A program made the position numbers and the translations under genes. A stretch of 19,487 bases of DNA, taken from the NCBI GenBank assembly GCA_900321845.1, contig ONXT01000262.1, positions 1-19,487 of the forward strand, written 5' to 3'. The DNA is from an uncultured Bacteroidales bacterium (lineage in GTDB: Bacteria; Bacteroidota; Bacteroidia; Bacteroidales; WCHB1-69). Below the pieces are notes generated by a model. That model was not told the DNA's origin, made no database searches, and saw only the letters and a program-made list of their open reading frames with translations. Of this stretch, positions 8,125 through 15,052 are shown one piece after another (the first letter of the stretch is position 1; every line of letters starts with the position of its first letter).

Positions 8125-8231
8125 ACAAAAGGTAAAGGGATAATTCAGAAAAAATTAAAAATGAAATTTTATTACCTTTTATATTAAAATAATGCGTACT
8201 TTTGCCGTGTTATTTATAAACAAAAGGTAAA
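8125..8231. repeat. three copies of an AAAAGGTAA word around the abiE promoter (candidate operators)
   Basis: ACAAAAGGTAAA occurs identically at 8125-8136 and 8220-8231. An inverted copy of its core (TTACCTTTT) lies at 8172-8180. The inverted copy falls on the expected -33 region of the abiE promoter, and the downstream direct copy lies between the expected transcription start and the first codons of abiEi. AbiEi antitoxins are known to repress their own promoter by binding repeats there through an N-terminal winged helix, so these are the natural operator candidates. The spacing is roughly 44-48 bases centre to centre, about four to five helical turns. Confidence 0.55.
8172..8204 (+). promoter_or_regulatory. 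abiE promoter
   Basis: TACTTTTG at 8197-8204 matches TAnnTTTG exactly. The -33 position falls in TTACCTTTT (8172-8180), which is not a good TTTG match but is the inverted copy of the operator-like word. Transcription is expected near 8211. A protein bound at 8172-8180 would block RNA polymerase directly. Confidence 0.5.
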
Positions 8232-8252
8232 ATTGTGAATCATTCGAGAATT

Positions 8253-9026
8253 ATGCTTACACCAAGCGATGTCTGCGTCCTCCATCTTGTAGAAGATTGT
8301 GAAATGGATATGTTTACTGTTCCAGAATTAGAGACACTTTCCGGACTTGGCCATCGCAAGCTTATTGAGTCTTTGTCAAGGCTTGTGAGTGTCGGTAGCC
8401 TGTCGAGAGTAGAAAGAGGTGTTTATTGTACTCGAAACTTCCGTAACATCAATGCGATTGCTACAAGGATTGTGAAAGATTCGGCTATAGCGTATTGGAC
8501 AGCGCTCAACCTGCACGGCATGACCGAACAGATTCCCAATGTGGTCTTTGTGCAGTCTTGCAACCCTAAGGCGGACAAGGGAATATTCGGTGTCCGCTGC
8601 AAGTTCGTGAGGGTGAAGAAGGATGCCTATACAGGCATTATGCAGATGGGGTATGGAAGAGAAAGTTTCAATGTCACCGACAGGGAAAAGACCCTGATAG
8701 ACTGTTTCTGCCTGCCGGGGTACAGCGGTGGTTATGCTGAACTGCTGCGTGCGTTCAGTGCCGCAGATCCAGATGCGGGCAAACTTCTGGAATACGGGAA
8801 AAAGGTCGGCAACCTGTCCGTCTTGAAGAGGATGGCCTATCTTTCCGAACTGTGGGAGATGAAAGGCTTCGACGATTTTCGGAGTGAAGTGTCGCGGATG
8901 CTGAACAGCAAGTACTCCTTGCTGGACCCGTTCGGGGACAATAGGGGACCCTTTATTAACAAATGGAAGATACGTTCGAATATCGGGAAAGATGATTTGG
9001 ACGGCATCAGAGAAAAAATCTACTGA
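8253..9026 (+). CDS. abiEi: AbiEi-type antitoxin, winged-helix transcriptional repressor
   Basis: The 257-residue product has an N-terminal winged helix (about residues 1-65: MFTVPEL, LIESLSRLVSVGSLSRVERG, VYCTRN) followed by the AbiEi antitoxin domain. Recognisable family blocks are AYWTALNLHGMTEQIP and FNVTDREKTLIDCF. AbiEi neutralises the partner nucleotidyltransferase without binding it stably (type IV) and represses the operon. The toxin gene starts one base after its stop, so the two are translationally coupled. An in-frame GTG at 8235 would add six residues; I prefer the ATG at 8253, but either is possible. Of its 18 arginine codons, 10 are AGA/AGG, against 3 of 21 in neighbouring lpxB, a sign of separate origin. 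The three operator-like words upstream fit autoregulation. Confidence 0.88.
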   Translation: MLTPSDVCVLHLVEDCEMDMFTVPELETLSGLGHRKLIESLSRLVSVGSLSRVERGVYCTRNFRNINAIATRIVKDSAIAYWTALNLHGMTEQIPNVVFVQSCNPKADKGIFGVRCKFVRVKKDAYTGIMQMGYGRESFNVTDREKTLIDCFCLPGYSGGYAELLRAFSAADPDAGKLLEYGKKVGNLSVLKRMAYLSELWEMKGFDDFRSEVSRMLNSKYSLLDPFGDNRGPFINKWKIRSNIGKDDLDGIREKIY

Positions 9027-9027
9027 T

Positions 9028-9888
9028 ATGATACTGCAACGTGAGATACTGCTGATGGCGGAAAAAGCTGGTGTCCCAACCTATACCATAGACAAGGACT
9101 GGGTTCTCGGACACGTGCTGAATGGTTTGTTCAGAAAAGGGTGGGCACAGAAAGAATTGGTGTTCAAAGGGGGAACGTGCTTACGGAAATGCCATATTGA
9201 CGGGTATAGGTTCTCTGAAGACCTTGATTTCACTATTAGGGATTCCGATTTCATTATCACCTCCGAAATGATGGGAGAGGTGTTGCGTGATGTCACGCAG
9301 AATATCGGTATCTTGTTCGGTGAGGCTGACGTCCTGCCCATATTGTGGGAAGACCGTGAGGTCGGATACAAAATGCATGTTCCGTTCTGGGGGGCTGATC
9401 ACAGACGCAACCAGATTCCACCGACACCTTCCCGCTGGCTTACTGGAATAAAAATGGAGTTCATCAAATATGAGCGGCTTGTGAACGATGTCTGTAAGCT
9501 TCCTTTGATGAGTCACTACTCGGATGCGATCGCTTTTGACGGTTTGAGTGTCCCGTGTTATGCGATTGAGGAAGTCCTTGCCGAGAAATTCAGGGCTCTC
9601 TTGCAGCGGAGTTATCCCGCGCCAAGGGATTACTATGACCTTTGGTATATTCTGTCACACAAAGCCAATGTAGACTGGGAACGTGTCAGGCGGACATTTG
9701 GTACGAAATGTGAATACAAGGGGATTGACTTGCACAGCTATCTTGACTTTTTTGACGAGAGCGAACTGGACAAAGTCAGCAAGGCATGGAAGAATAGTAT
9801 TGGTGGGCATCTCCCAGCGGAACAGTTGCCTCTGTTTGATGATGTCATCCGTGACCTGAAACAGTTCTGTGCCGTCAGGGAGTGGTAG
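9028..9888 (+). CDS. abiEii: AbiEii/AbiGii-family nucleotidyltransferase toxin
   Basis: The 286-residue product is a DNA-polymerase-beta-fold nucleotidyltransferase of the type IV toxin family. Visible motifs are the nucleotide-binding KGGTCLRK (47-54), the metal-binding SEDLDF with D66 and D68, and the C-terminal block AEKFRALLQR (185-194) followed by PRDYYDLWYI (199-208). All expected catalytic positions appear intact. Characterised relatives transfer nucleotides, in some cases to tRNA acceptor ends, to stop growth upon phage infection or loss of antitoxin. The frame is open from 8992, but the ATG at 9028, one base after the antitoxin stop, begins the family N-terminus and gives tight coupling. 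No terminator is evident on this strand, though the pnp hairpin at 9959-9989 lies just downstream and could act in both directions. Confidence 0.9.
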   Translation: MILQREILLMAEKAGVPTYTIDKDWVLGHVLNGLFRKGWAQKELVFKGGTCLRKCHIDGYRFSEDLDFTIRDSDFIITSEMMGEVLRDVTQNIGILFGEADVLPILWEDREVGYKMHVPFWGADHRRNQIPPTPSRWLTGIKMEFIKYERLVNDVCKLPLMSHYSDAIAFDGLSVPCYAIEEVLAEKFRALLQRSYPAPRDYYDLWYILSHKANVDWERVRRTFGTKCEYKGIDLHSYLDFFDESELDKVSKAWKNSIGGHLPAEQLPLFDDVIRDLKQFCAVREW

Positions 9889-9953
9889 ACTATTATGTAA
9901 ATAATAATCGGAATTTCCTATAATCTTGTAAATTCGCAAAAAGAAATTTCCCA

Positions 9954-9989
9954 CAAAAAAAGCAGGGATGCTATTCGCGTCCCTGCTTT
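9954..9989 (-). terminator. terminator of pnp
   Basis: On the plus strand AAAGCAGGGATGC (9959-9971) pairs with GCGTCCCTGCTTT (9977-9989), 13 base pairs with one G-T wobble and a 5-base loop. Read on the minus strand the stem is followed by a run of T residues (the A run at 9954-9960), so it ends pnp transcription. It may also limit readthrough from abiE on the other strand, although the T run there is short. Confidence 0.85.
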
Positions 9990-10008
9990 GTGATATAGGA
10001 TAGAGGCG

Positions 10009-12234
10009 TTATTCCTCTCTTTTGCCGTGACCGTGGCGAGGATGGTCGGAATGGCGAGGGCCTTTGCCGTTGCCACCGTTGGGGCGGCGCGGACGCTCAG
10101 GGCGTTCTTCGTAACCTTCCGGCTTTGGCAACAATACCTTGCGTGACAAACGCATCTTGCCTTTGTCGTCGATTTCCACCAGCTTCACCTCGACTTCGTC
10201 GCCGACGTGCAGAACCTCTTCCACATTGTCAAGGCGTTTCCAGTCGATTTCAGAGATGTGGAGCAGACCGTCGATGCCGGGGATGATTTCCACGAAGGCA
10301 CCGAAGGGTTGCACGGTTTTCACTTTGCCTTTGTAAATCGCGCCCACTTCGGGTTTGGCGGTGATGGCCTTGATGCGCTCGATGGCGGCGTTGATGTCGT
10401 CCACGTTGGCGGCGGCGATGTCGATTACGCCATGGTCATCCACTTCGTCGATATTGATGACGGTATGGGTTTCGCGTTGCATCTCTTGGATTACCTTGCC
10501 TCCAGGTCCGATGACCGCACCAATCTGGTCGCGGTCAATGATCATTTGGACGATGCGCGGAACGAACGGCTTGTATTCGGCGCGCGGTTCGGCGATGGCT
10601 TCGTGCATCTTGCCGAGGATGTGCAAACGGCCTTTGCGAGCCTGTTCGAGGGCTTCCGCCATCACTTCGGCCGACAAACCGTTCACCTTGATGTCCATCT
10701 GGCAGGCGGTGATACCGTCAGCGGTACCGCAAACCTTGAAGTCCATGTCGCCGAGGTGGTCCTCATCTCCCAGAATATCGGAAAGAATGGCATACTTGCC
10801 GCTCGCTTCGTCGGTAATCAACCCCATGGCGATGCCGGCAACGGGCTTCTTCATCTTTACACCGCAGTCGAACAAGGCCAAAGTGCCGGCGCAAACGGTG
10901 GCCATGGAAGAGCTGCCGTTGGATTCCAGAATGTCGGAAACGATGCGCACCGTGTAGGGGAAGTCGGGGTCGTCGAACGGAATCATCGGCTTCAAAGCTC
11001 TGTGAGCCAAGTTGCCGTGGCCGATTTCGCGGCGGCCGGTGCTGCGGATGGGTTTCACTTCGCCGACGGAGAACGGCGGGAAGTTGTAGTGCAGAATGAA
11101 ACGGCTGGAGCCCTCCACCACGGCACCATCGATGGTCTGTTCGTCGAGCTTGGTGCCCAACGTACAGGTGGCCAGCGATTGCGTTTCGCCACGAGTGAAG
11201 ATGGCGGAACCGTGTGCTGACGGCAGATAGTCGGTCTCAATCCAGATGGGACGGATTTCGTCCATCTTACGGCCATCCAGACGAATATGTTCGTGAAGGA
11301 TCATATTGCGCATCGCGTGATACAAAACGTCATCATAATAACGTCTGACCATTTCGGCTTTTTCGTCGCGTTCCTCTTCGGGAATCGTTTCAAGGAACTC
11401 TTCCTTGATTTGGTCGAAGGCTGCGTTGCGTTCCTGTTTGCCCATGCCGGATTTGGCGATGGCGTAAACCTTGTCGTAGAGTTCTTTGTTCACGCGTTCG
11501 CGGAGGTCGTCGTCGTTGGTTTCGTGGCAGTACTCGCGTTTCGGGTTGGCTTTTTCCACCATTGCGGCGAGGTCGAGCTGGGCTTGCACCTGCACCTTGA
11601 TGGCTTCGTGGGCGGCGTTGAGTGCTTCCACCATATCCTGTTCGGAGATCTCCTTCATCTCGCCTTCCACCATCATGATATTGTCCATGGTAGCGGCAAC
11701 GATCATGTCGATGTCGGATTTTTCCATATCCTCGACGGTGGGGTTGATGACCATCTTACCATCGATGCGACCGACTCTCACTTCGGAGATGGGGCCGTTG
11801 AAGGGGATGTTGGAGACGGCGAGTGCGGAGGAGGCGGCCAAGCCAGCGAAAGCATCGGGGAGCACGTTGCGGTCGCCGGAGATGAGCGTCACAAGTACTT
11901 GGGTGTCAGCGTGGTAGTCGTCCGGGAAGAGGGGACGGAGGGCGCGGTCAACCAAGCGGGCGATCAAAATCTCGTATTCCGACGGACGGGCTTCGCGTTT
12001 GAAGAAACCGCCAGGGAAACGGCCCACAGCGGCGTACTTTTCTTGGTATTCAACTTGCAGCGGCAGAAAATCGGTGCCTTCCACTGCTTCTTTCTTGGTG
12101 CAAACGGTGGCCAGCAACATCGTGTTGCCACACTTTACAACGGCAGCACCATCGGCCTGCTTGGCCAACTTGCCGGTTTCGATGGTGACTTCTCTTCCGT
12201 CAGCCAACGTAAAGGTCTTACTTATACCTAACAT
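10009..12234 (-). CDS. pnp: polyribonucleotide nucleotidyltransferase (PNPase)
   Basis: The 741-residue product has the standard PNPase order: RNase PH domain 1 (with FLPLQVEYQEKYAA and GRFPGGFFKREARPSEYEIL), an all-helical linker, and RNase PH domain 2 carrying the active-site segment DILGDEDHLGDMDFKVCG. A KH domain (VIGPGGKVIQEMQRET) and an S1 domain (YKGKVKTVQPFGAFVEI) follow. It degrades RNA 3' to 5' with phosphate and can add tails. The ATG at 12234 begins at the conserved MLGISKTF; the frame stays open to 12273, but the extra 13 residues are not family-like. After the S1 domain there is a 38-residue tail (704-741) rich in Arg, Pro, Gly and His. It follows rpsO on the same strand, a widely conserved pairing, after 132 bases. 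Confidence 0.97.
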   Translation of the reverse strand: MLGISKTFTLADGREVTIETGKLAKQADGAAVVKCGNTMLLATVCTKKEAVEGTDFLPLQVEYQEKYAAVGRFPGGFFKREARPSEYEILIARLVDRALRPLFPDDYHADTQVLVTLISGDRNVLPDAFAGLAASSALAVSNIPFNGPISEVRVGRIDGKMVINPTVEDMEKSDIDMIVAATMDNIMMVEGEMKEISEQDMVEALNAAHEAIKVQVQAQLDLAAMVEKANPKREYCHETNDDDLRERVNKELYDKVYAIAKSGMGKQERNAAFDQIKEEFLETIPEEERDEKAEMVRRYYDDVLYHAMRNMILHEHIRLDGRKMDEIRPIWIETDYLPSAHGSAIFTRGETQSLATCTLGTKLDEQTIDGAVVEGSSRFILHYNFPPFSVGEVKPIRSTGRREIGHGNLAHRALKPMIPFDDPDFPYTVRIVSDILESNGSSSMATVCAGTLALFDCGVKMKKPVAGIAMGLITDEASGKYAILSDILGDEDHLGDMDFKVCGTADGITACQMDIKVNGLSAEVMAEALEQARKGRLHILGKMHEAIAEPRAEYKPFVPRIVQMIIDRDQIGAVIGPGGKVIQEMQRETHTVINIDEVDDHGVIDIAAANVDDINAAIERIKAITAKPEVGAIYKGKVKTVQPFGAFVEIIPGIDGLLHISEIDWKRLDNVEEVLHVGDEVEVKLVEIDDKGKMRLSRKVLLPKPEGYEERPERPRRPNGGNGKGPRHSDHPRHGHGKREE

Positions 12235-12270
12235 AACGATTTGTCTTTGGATTAAAATTAAAATACAACA

Positions 12271-12287
12271 CATTCCTTACGGGAATG
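12271..12287 (-). promoter_or_regulatory. small hairpin in the pnp leader
   Basis: CATTCC (12271-12276) pairs with GGAATG (12282-12287) around a 5-base loop, about 37 bases ahead of the pnp start codon. In E. coli the pnp leader hairpin is cleaved by RNase III for autoregulation. This one is far shorter, so the analogy is weak; it could simply set up the ribosome-binding region. Confidence 0.25.
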
Positions 12288-12325
12288 CCGTATTTTTTTA
12301 ATGATCTGATTTTTGGAATAAATAT

Positions 12326-12356
12326 AAAAAAAGGCAAAACAAAATGAATTGCCTTT
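12326..12356 (-). terminator. terminator or attenuator between rpsO and pnp
   Basis: AAAGGCAA (12330-12337) pairs with TTGCCTTT (12349-12356) around an 11-base loop. On the minus strand the stem runs straight into a T run (the A run at 12326-12332). It begins only about 10 bases after the rpsO stop. It should end most rpsO transcripts; pnp would then depend on readthrough or on a promoter of its own, for which I see no TAnnTTTG match in the remaining spacer. Confidence 0.75.
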
Positions 12357-12366
12357 CTTTTGTGGA

Positions 12367-12636
12367 TTATTTTCTCAAACCAAGTTTCTTGACGATAGCT
12401 CTGTATCTTTCAATGTCCTGTTCTTTCAGGTATGCAAGCATTTTTCTTCTTTTGCCTACCAAAGTCATCAGGGCTTTCTTGGTGTTCAAATCCTTGTGGT
12501 TTTGTTTAACGTGCTCGGTCAGGTGTTTGATTCTGAACGTGAAAAGAGCCACTTGGCTTTCCGGTGAGCCAGTGTCGAATTCGTTGGCTCCGTTTTCTTT
12601 GAAGATTTCTTTCTTAACTTCTTGTGTCAAATACAT
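12367..12636 (-). CDS. rpsO: 30S ribosomal protein S15
   Basis: The 89-residue product is the usual length for bacterial S15, which binds the central domain of 16S rRNA early in small-subunit assembly. Family blocks include GSPESQVALFTFRIKHLTEH (about 24-43) and LVGKRRKMLAYLKEQD (about 58-73), ending in the basic RYRAIVKKLGLRK. It is the first gene of the rpsO-pnp pair and has a clear promoter upstream at 12682-12713. In E. coli S15 represses its own translation through its leader; no equivalent structure can be claimed here. Confidence 0.97.
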   Translation of the reverse strand: MYLTQEVKKEIFKENGANEFDTGSPESQVALFTFRIKHLTEHVKQNHKDLNTKKALMTLVGKRRKMLAYLKEQDIERYRAIVKKLGLRK

Positions 12637-12681
12637 AATTGCTTCTTTTTAAATCTTTTTTTCGTCTTAATTTTCGGGGTG

Positions 12682-12713
12682 CAAAAGTACAACATTTTTT
12701 TGATTGCATCGAA
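12682..12713 (-). promoter_or_regulatory. rpsO promoter
   Basis: CAAAAGTA at 12682-12689 is TACTTTTG on the minus strand, a perfect -7 element. Minus-strand TTCG (12713-12710), 20 bases upstream, is a fair -33 element. The start would be near 12675, giving a leader of about 40 bases. Confidence 0.55.
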
Positions 12714-12749
12714 GGATGTTCAAAAATTTTTATGAATCTGATTTTTTTG

Positions 12750-12757
12750 TATTTTTG
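12750..12757 (+). promoter_or_regulatory. -7 element upstream of the Omp85-like gene
   Basis: TATTTTTG matches TAnnTTTG exactly and lies 58 bases before the ATG at 12816. The -33 position (about 12727-12730) reads TTTT, a weak match. This promoter and the rpsO promoter point away from each other across a region of about 180 bases. Confidence 0.45.
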
Positions 12758-12815
12758 TCGCGTTTTAATAACTGTTTTATAGATAATTAACACATTTTAA
12801 CCTTAGCTATTATAA

Positions 12816-14300
12816 ATGGAAATCAAAAGAATCTCATCGCTGCTGATTTTGTGTATTTTGTTGGATTTCAGTGTTTTGCGCGCCGAATCCGTCTGGATGG
12901 ACAATCAAAGTGACTCCACGGTCACGGAATTTTCGAAACGAGATCCTCAGAAAAAGAAGAAAGAGAAGGATCCCGACGCCAAGCGCACCGGCTGGACTTG
13001 CGGGATTTTGCCCAGTGTGGCTTACGATGCGGACCTCGGTTTCCAGTACGGAGCTCTCGCCAACGTCTATTATTTCGGCGACGGTTCCACCTACCCTGAG
13101 TACATCCACTCCCTTTACTTCGAAGCGGCCTACACCACTCGCCGCTACGGGGTTTTCCGCTTCTCCTACGATTCCAGGTTCCTGATCCCCAACCACCGGC
13201 TCACCATCGACGCCTCCTACCTGCCCGATGCAATGTGCGACTTCTCCGGCTTCAACGGTTACCAGTCGGTGTATAACGACGTGTGGCGGAACTCGAAGAA
13301 ATACACAGCGGAAGAGGGGTATAAAAGTCGCGCTTTCTACAAATTCAAACGAGATTTGTTTCGGGTTTCCGCTGATATACAAGGCAATATCGCCGGCAAC
13401 TGGTTCTGGAATGGCGGCGTCGGCCTGCTGGGCTACCTCAACAATTCCGTGGATGTTGCCATGCTGAACAAAGGTAAAAAGGAGTCGAAGATGCTGCCCG
13501 ACATTGACGGACTGTACGACAAATACATCACATGGGGACTGATTCAGCAGAACGAGAAGAACGGGGGGATACACCCCTATCTGCGTGGGGGCATCACCTA
13601 CGACAGCCGCGACCGGCAGATGAACTCCACGAAAGGGATTTATGGCGATGTGTTCCTGACCTACTCGGCTGGCTTCAATTCTAAGAAATTCGGCGACCAG
13701 CGTGAGTTCAACAACCTTCGCTTTAATTTCGATTTTCGCCACTATGTGCCTGTTTATCAGGATTATATCACTTTTGCCTATCGTCTCTCCACCCAGCTGA
13801 CCGTGGCGGGCAAAAGTCCGTTCTACATGAACAACTACCTGAACACGCTCTATATCCAGCGCGTGCTCTACGAGGCGGTGGGCGGCTGCAACACCGTTCG
13901 CGGACTGTTGCGCAACCGTGTGCTGGCCAACGGCTTTGCCTTCGCCAATGTTGAATTCCGCTTCAAAGTGTGCAAATTCAAGGTGAAGAAGGAGAATTTC
14001 TATATCGGCTTGAATCCTTTTGTGGATGCCGGTATGATTTTACAGCCGTATGACGTGGATCAAGCCCGACTTGAAAAAAGCATTGCGGAAAACGATCCCA
14101 CGTTCGACCTGAATGAGCTGTCCGACTATTTTAATTTCGACCATCCGCGCATCTACCGCCCGCATTTCTCTGGCGGCATCGGGTTGAAGGTCGCAATGAA
14201 CGACAACTTCGTGCTCTCCGTTGACTGGGCCGTGCCGTTCAATCGCGAGGACAATCCGAGTTTCACGAATTTTTATGTGAAGATTGGTTATATGTTTTAA
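12816..14300 (+). CDS. Omp85/BamA-like (D15) outer-membrane barrel without POTRA domains
   Basis: The 494-residue product has a signal peptide (about residues 1-23) and then a short charged linker with a lysine-rich run at 46-51. The remainder is a beta-barrel. Signature elements are TYDSRDRQMNSTKG (261-274), matching the D15 barrel pattern of a YDsRD strand followed by a TKG turn, and VRGLL (361-365), the counterpart of the Omp85 loop-6 VRGF/VRGY motif. The protein ends in phenylalanine (YVKIGYMF), the usual signal for BamA-dependent insertion. There is no room for POTRA domains, unlike BamA or TamA. Related POTRA-less D15 proteins are common in Bacteroidota, and their roles are mostly unknown. 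It is monocistronic and convergent with rnc, with only 11 bases between the stops and no visible terminator. Confidence 0.83.
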   Translation: MEIKRISSLLILCILLDFSVLRAESVWMDNQSDSTVTEFSKRDPQKKKKEKDPDAKRTGWTCGILPSVAYDADLGFQYGALANVYYFGDGSTYPEYIHSLYFEAAYTTRRYGVFRFSYDSRFLIPNHRLTIDASYLPDAMCDFSGFNGYQSVYNDVWRNSKKYTAEEGYKSRAFYKFKRDLFRVSADIQGNIAGNWFWNGGVGLLGYLNNSVDVAMLNKGKKESKMLPDIDGLYDKYITWGLIQQNEKNGGIHPYLRGGITYDSRDRQMNSTKGIYGDVFLTYSAGFNSKKFGDQREFNNLRFNFDFRHYVPVYQDYITFAYRLSTQLTVAGKSPFYMNNYLNTLYIQRVLYEAVGGCNTVRGLLRNRVLANGFAFANVEFRFKVCKFKVKKENFYIGLNPFVDAGMILQPYDVDQARLEKSIAENDPTFDLNELSDYFNFDHPRIYRPHFSGGIGLKVAMNDNFVLSVDWAVPFNREDNPSFTNFYVKIGYMF

Positions 14301-14311
14301 GGGAGGGGAGT

Positions 14312-15052
14312 TTACATTGATTTTTTTATCTCCTCAATCTTCTCGCAGGCGCGTTCGGCGGCCAGCTGTTCTGCTTTCTTGATGGTATCGTGCAGCCCTT
14401 CCGCAAAGGTCTTGTTGTTAATTAGAAGTTGGACTCTGTATAATCTGCGGTCTCGTCCGTTCGGTTCCACGGAGTGTTCGAAGGATATCTTTTTGTGGTT
14501 CTTCTGGGCCCAGTTCAGGATTTTGCTTTTGAAATTGGATTCCTCAAAAAGCATCGTGTCCATGTCGTAGTAGGCGAAGAAAAGGCGTTGCAGGACGATT
14601 TTCTTCGTTTTCTCGTAGCCTTTGTCGAGGAAAATTGCGCCGACGAGGGCCTCAAAAGCGTCGCCGCCTGCGCATTTGGAGTGGACATGCGGGTTGATGG
14701 AGATGAGTTCGTTGAGGTGGATTTTGCGGGAGAGTGTGCCCAGCTGCTCGCGGCAAACCATGCGGGAGCGCATTTCGGTAAGTTCGCCCTCCGGTTTGAA
14801 CGGGAATTTCTTGAACAGGTATTCTGCTGCAATGGTGTCCAAAACAGCGTCGCCCAGATATTCAAGGCGTTCGTTGCTGATGGAATGACCGCTGACAGAG
14901 CTGTTGTCGGCGGCGGAGCGGTGAATGAGCGCGGTATTGTAAAGTTCGGTGTTTTTCGGGCGGATTCCGAGAACTGCCTTCAGAAAATCCTCGATTTTCT
15001 TATTGTGGGAATCCTTTTTGTTGTCTTTACCAAACAATGTGCTAATTATCAA
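14312..15052 (-). CDS. rnc: ribonuclease III
   Basis: The 246-residue product cuts double-stranded RNA in rRNA and mRNA processing. The catalytic signature NERLEYLGDAVLD is at 60-72, the second metal-binding block GDAFEALVGAIFLDKG is at 130-145, and a double-stranded-RNA-binding domain fills the last 70 or so residues. The start is uncertain: no ATG lies near the expected N-terminus. TTG at 15052 gives MIISTLFGKD, which overlaps the end of fabF by 11 bases; TTG at 15037 is the next option. The upstream ATGs at 15112 and 15181 lie well inside fabF and would add residues that are only a shifted reading of fabF. It is the last gene of acpP-fabF-rnc, an order common in Bacteroidota. Confidence 0.93.
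   Translation of the reverse strand: MIISTLFGKDNKKDSHNKKIEDFLKAVLGIRPKNTELYNTALIHRSAADNSSVSGHSISNERLEYLGDAVLDTIAAEYLFKKFPFKPEGELTEMRSRMVCREQLGTLSRKIHLNELISINPHVHSKCAGGDAFEALVGAIFLDKGYEKTKKIVLQRLFFAYYDMDTMLFEESNFKSKILNWAQKNHKKISFEHSVEPNGRDRRLYRVQLLINNKTFAEGLHDTIKKAEQLAAERACEKIEEIKKSM

Noticed and set aside
8019..10008. Integrase-made attachment-site duplication of the tRNA-Asp 3' end
   Set aside because: I looked for a second copy of the tRNA 3' end downstream of abiE and found none, and there is no integrase gene in the window.
11287..12231. Long plus-strand ORF (314 codons) opposite pnp
   Set aside because: It is a shadow of pnp: the translation is low-complexity, rich in His, Val and Gly, with no family features, while the minus strand encodes every PNPase domain.
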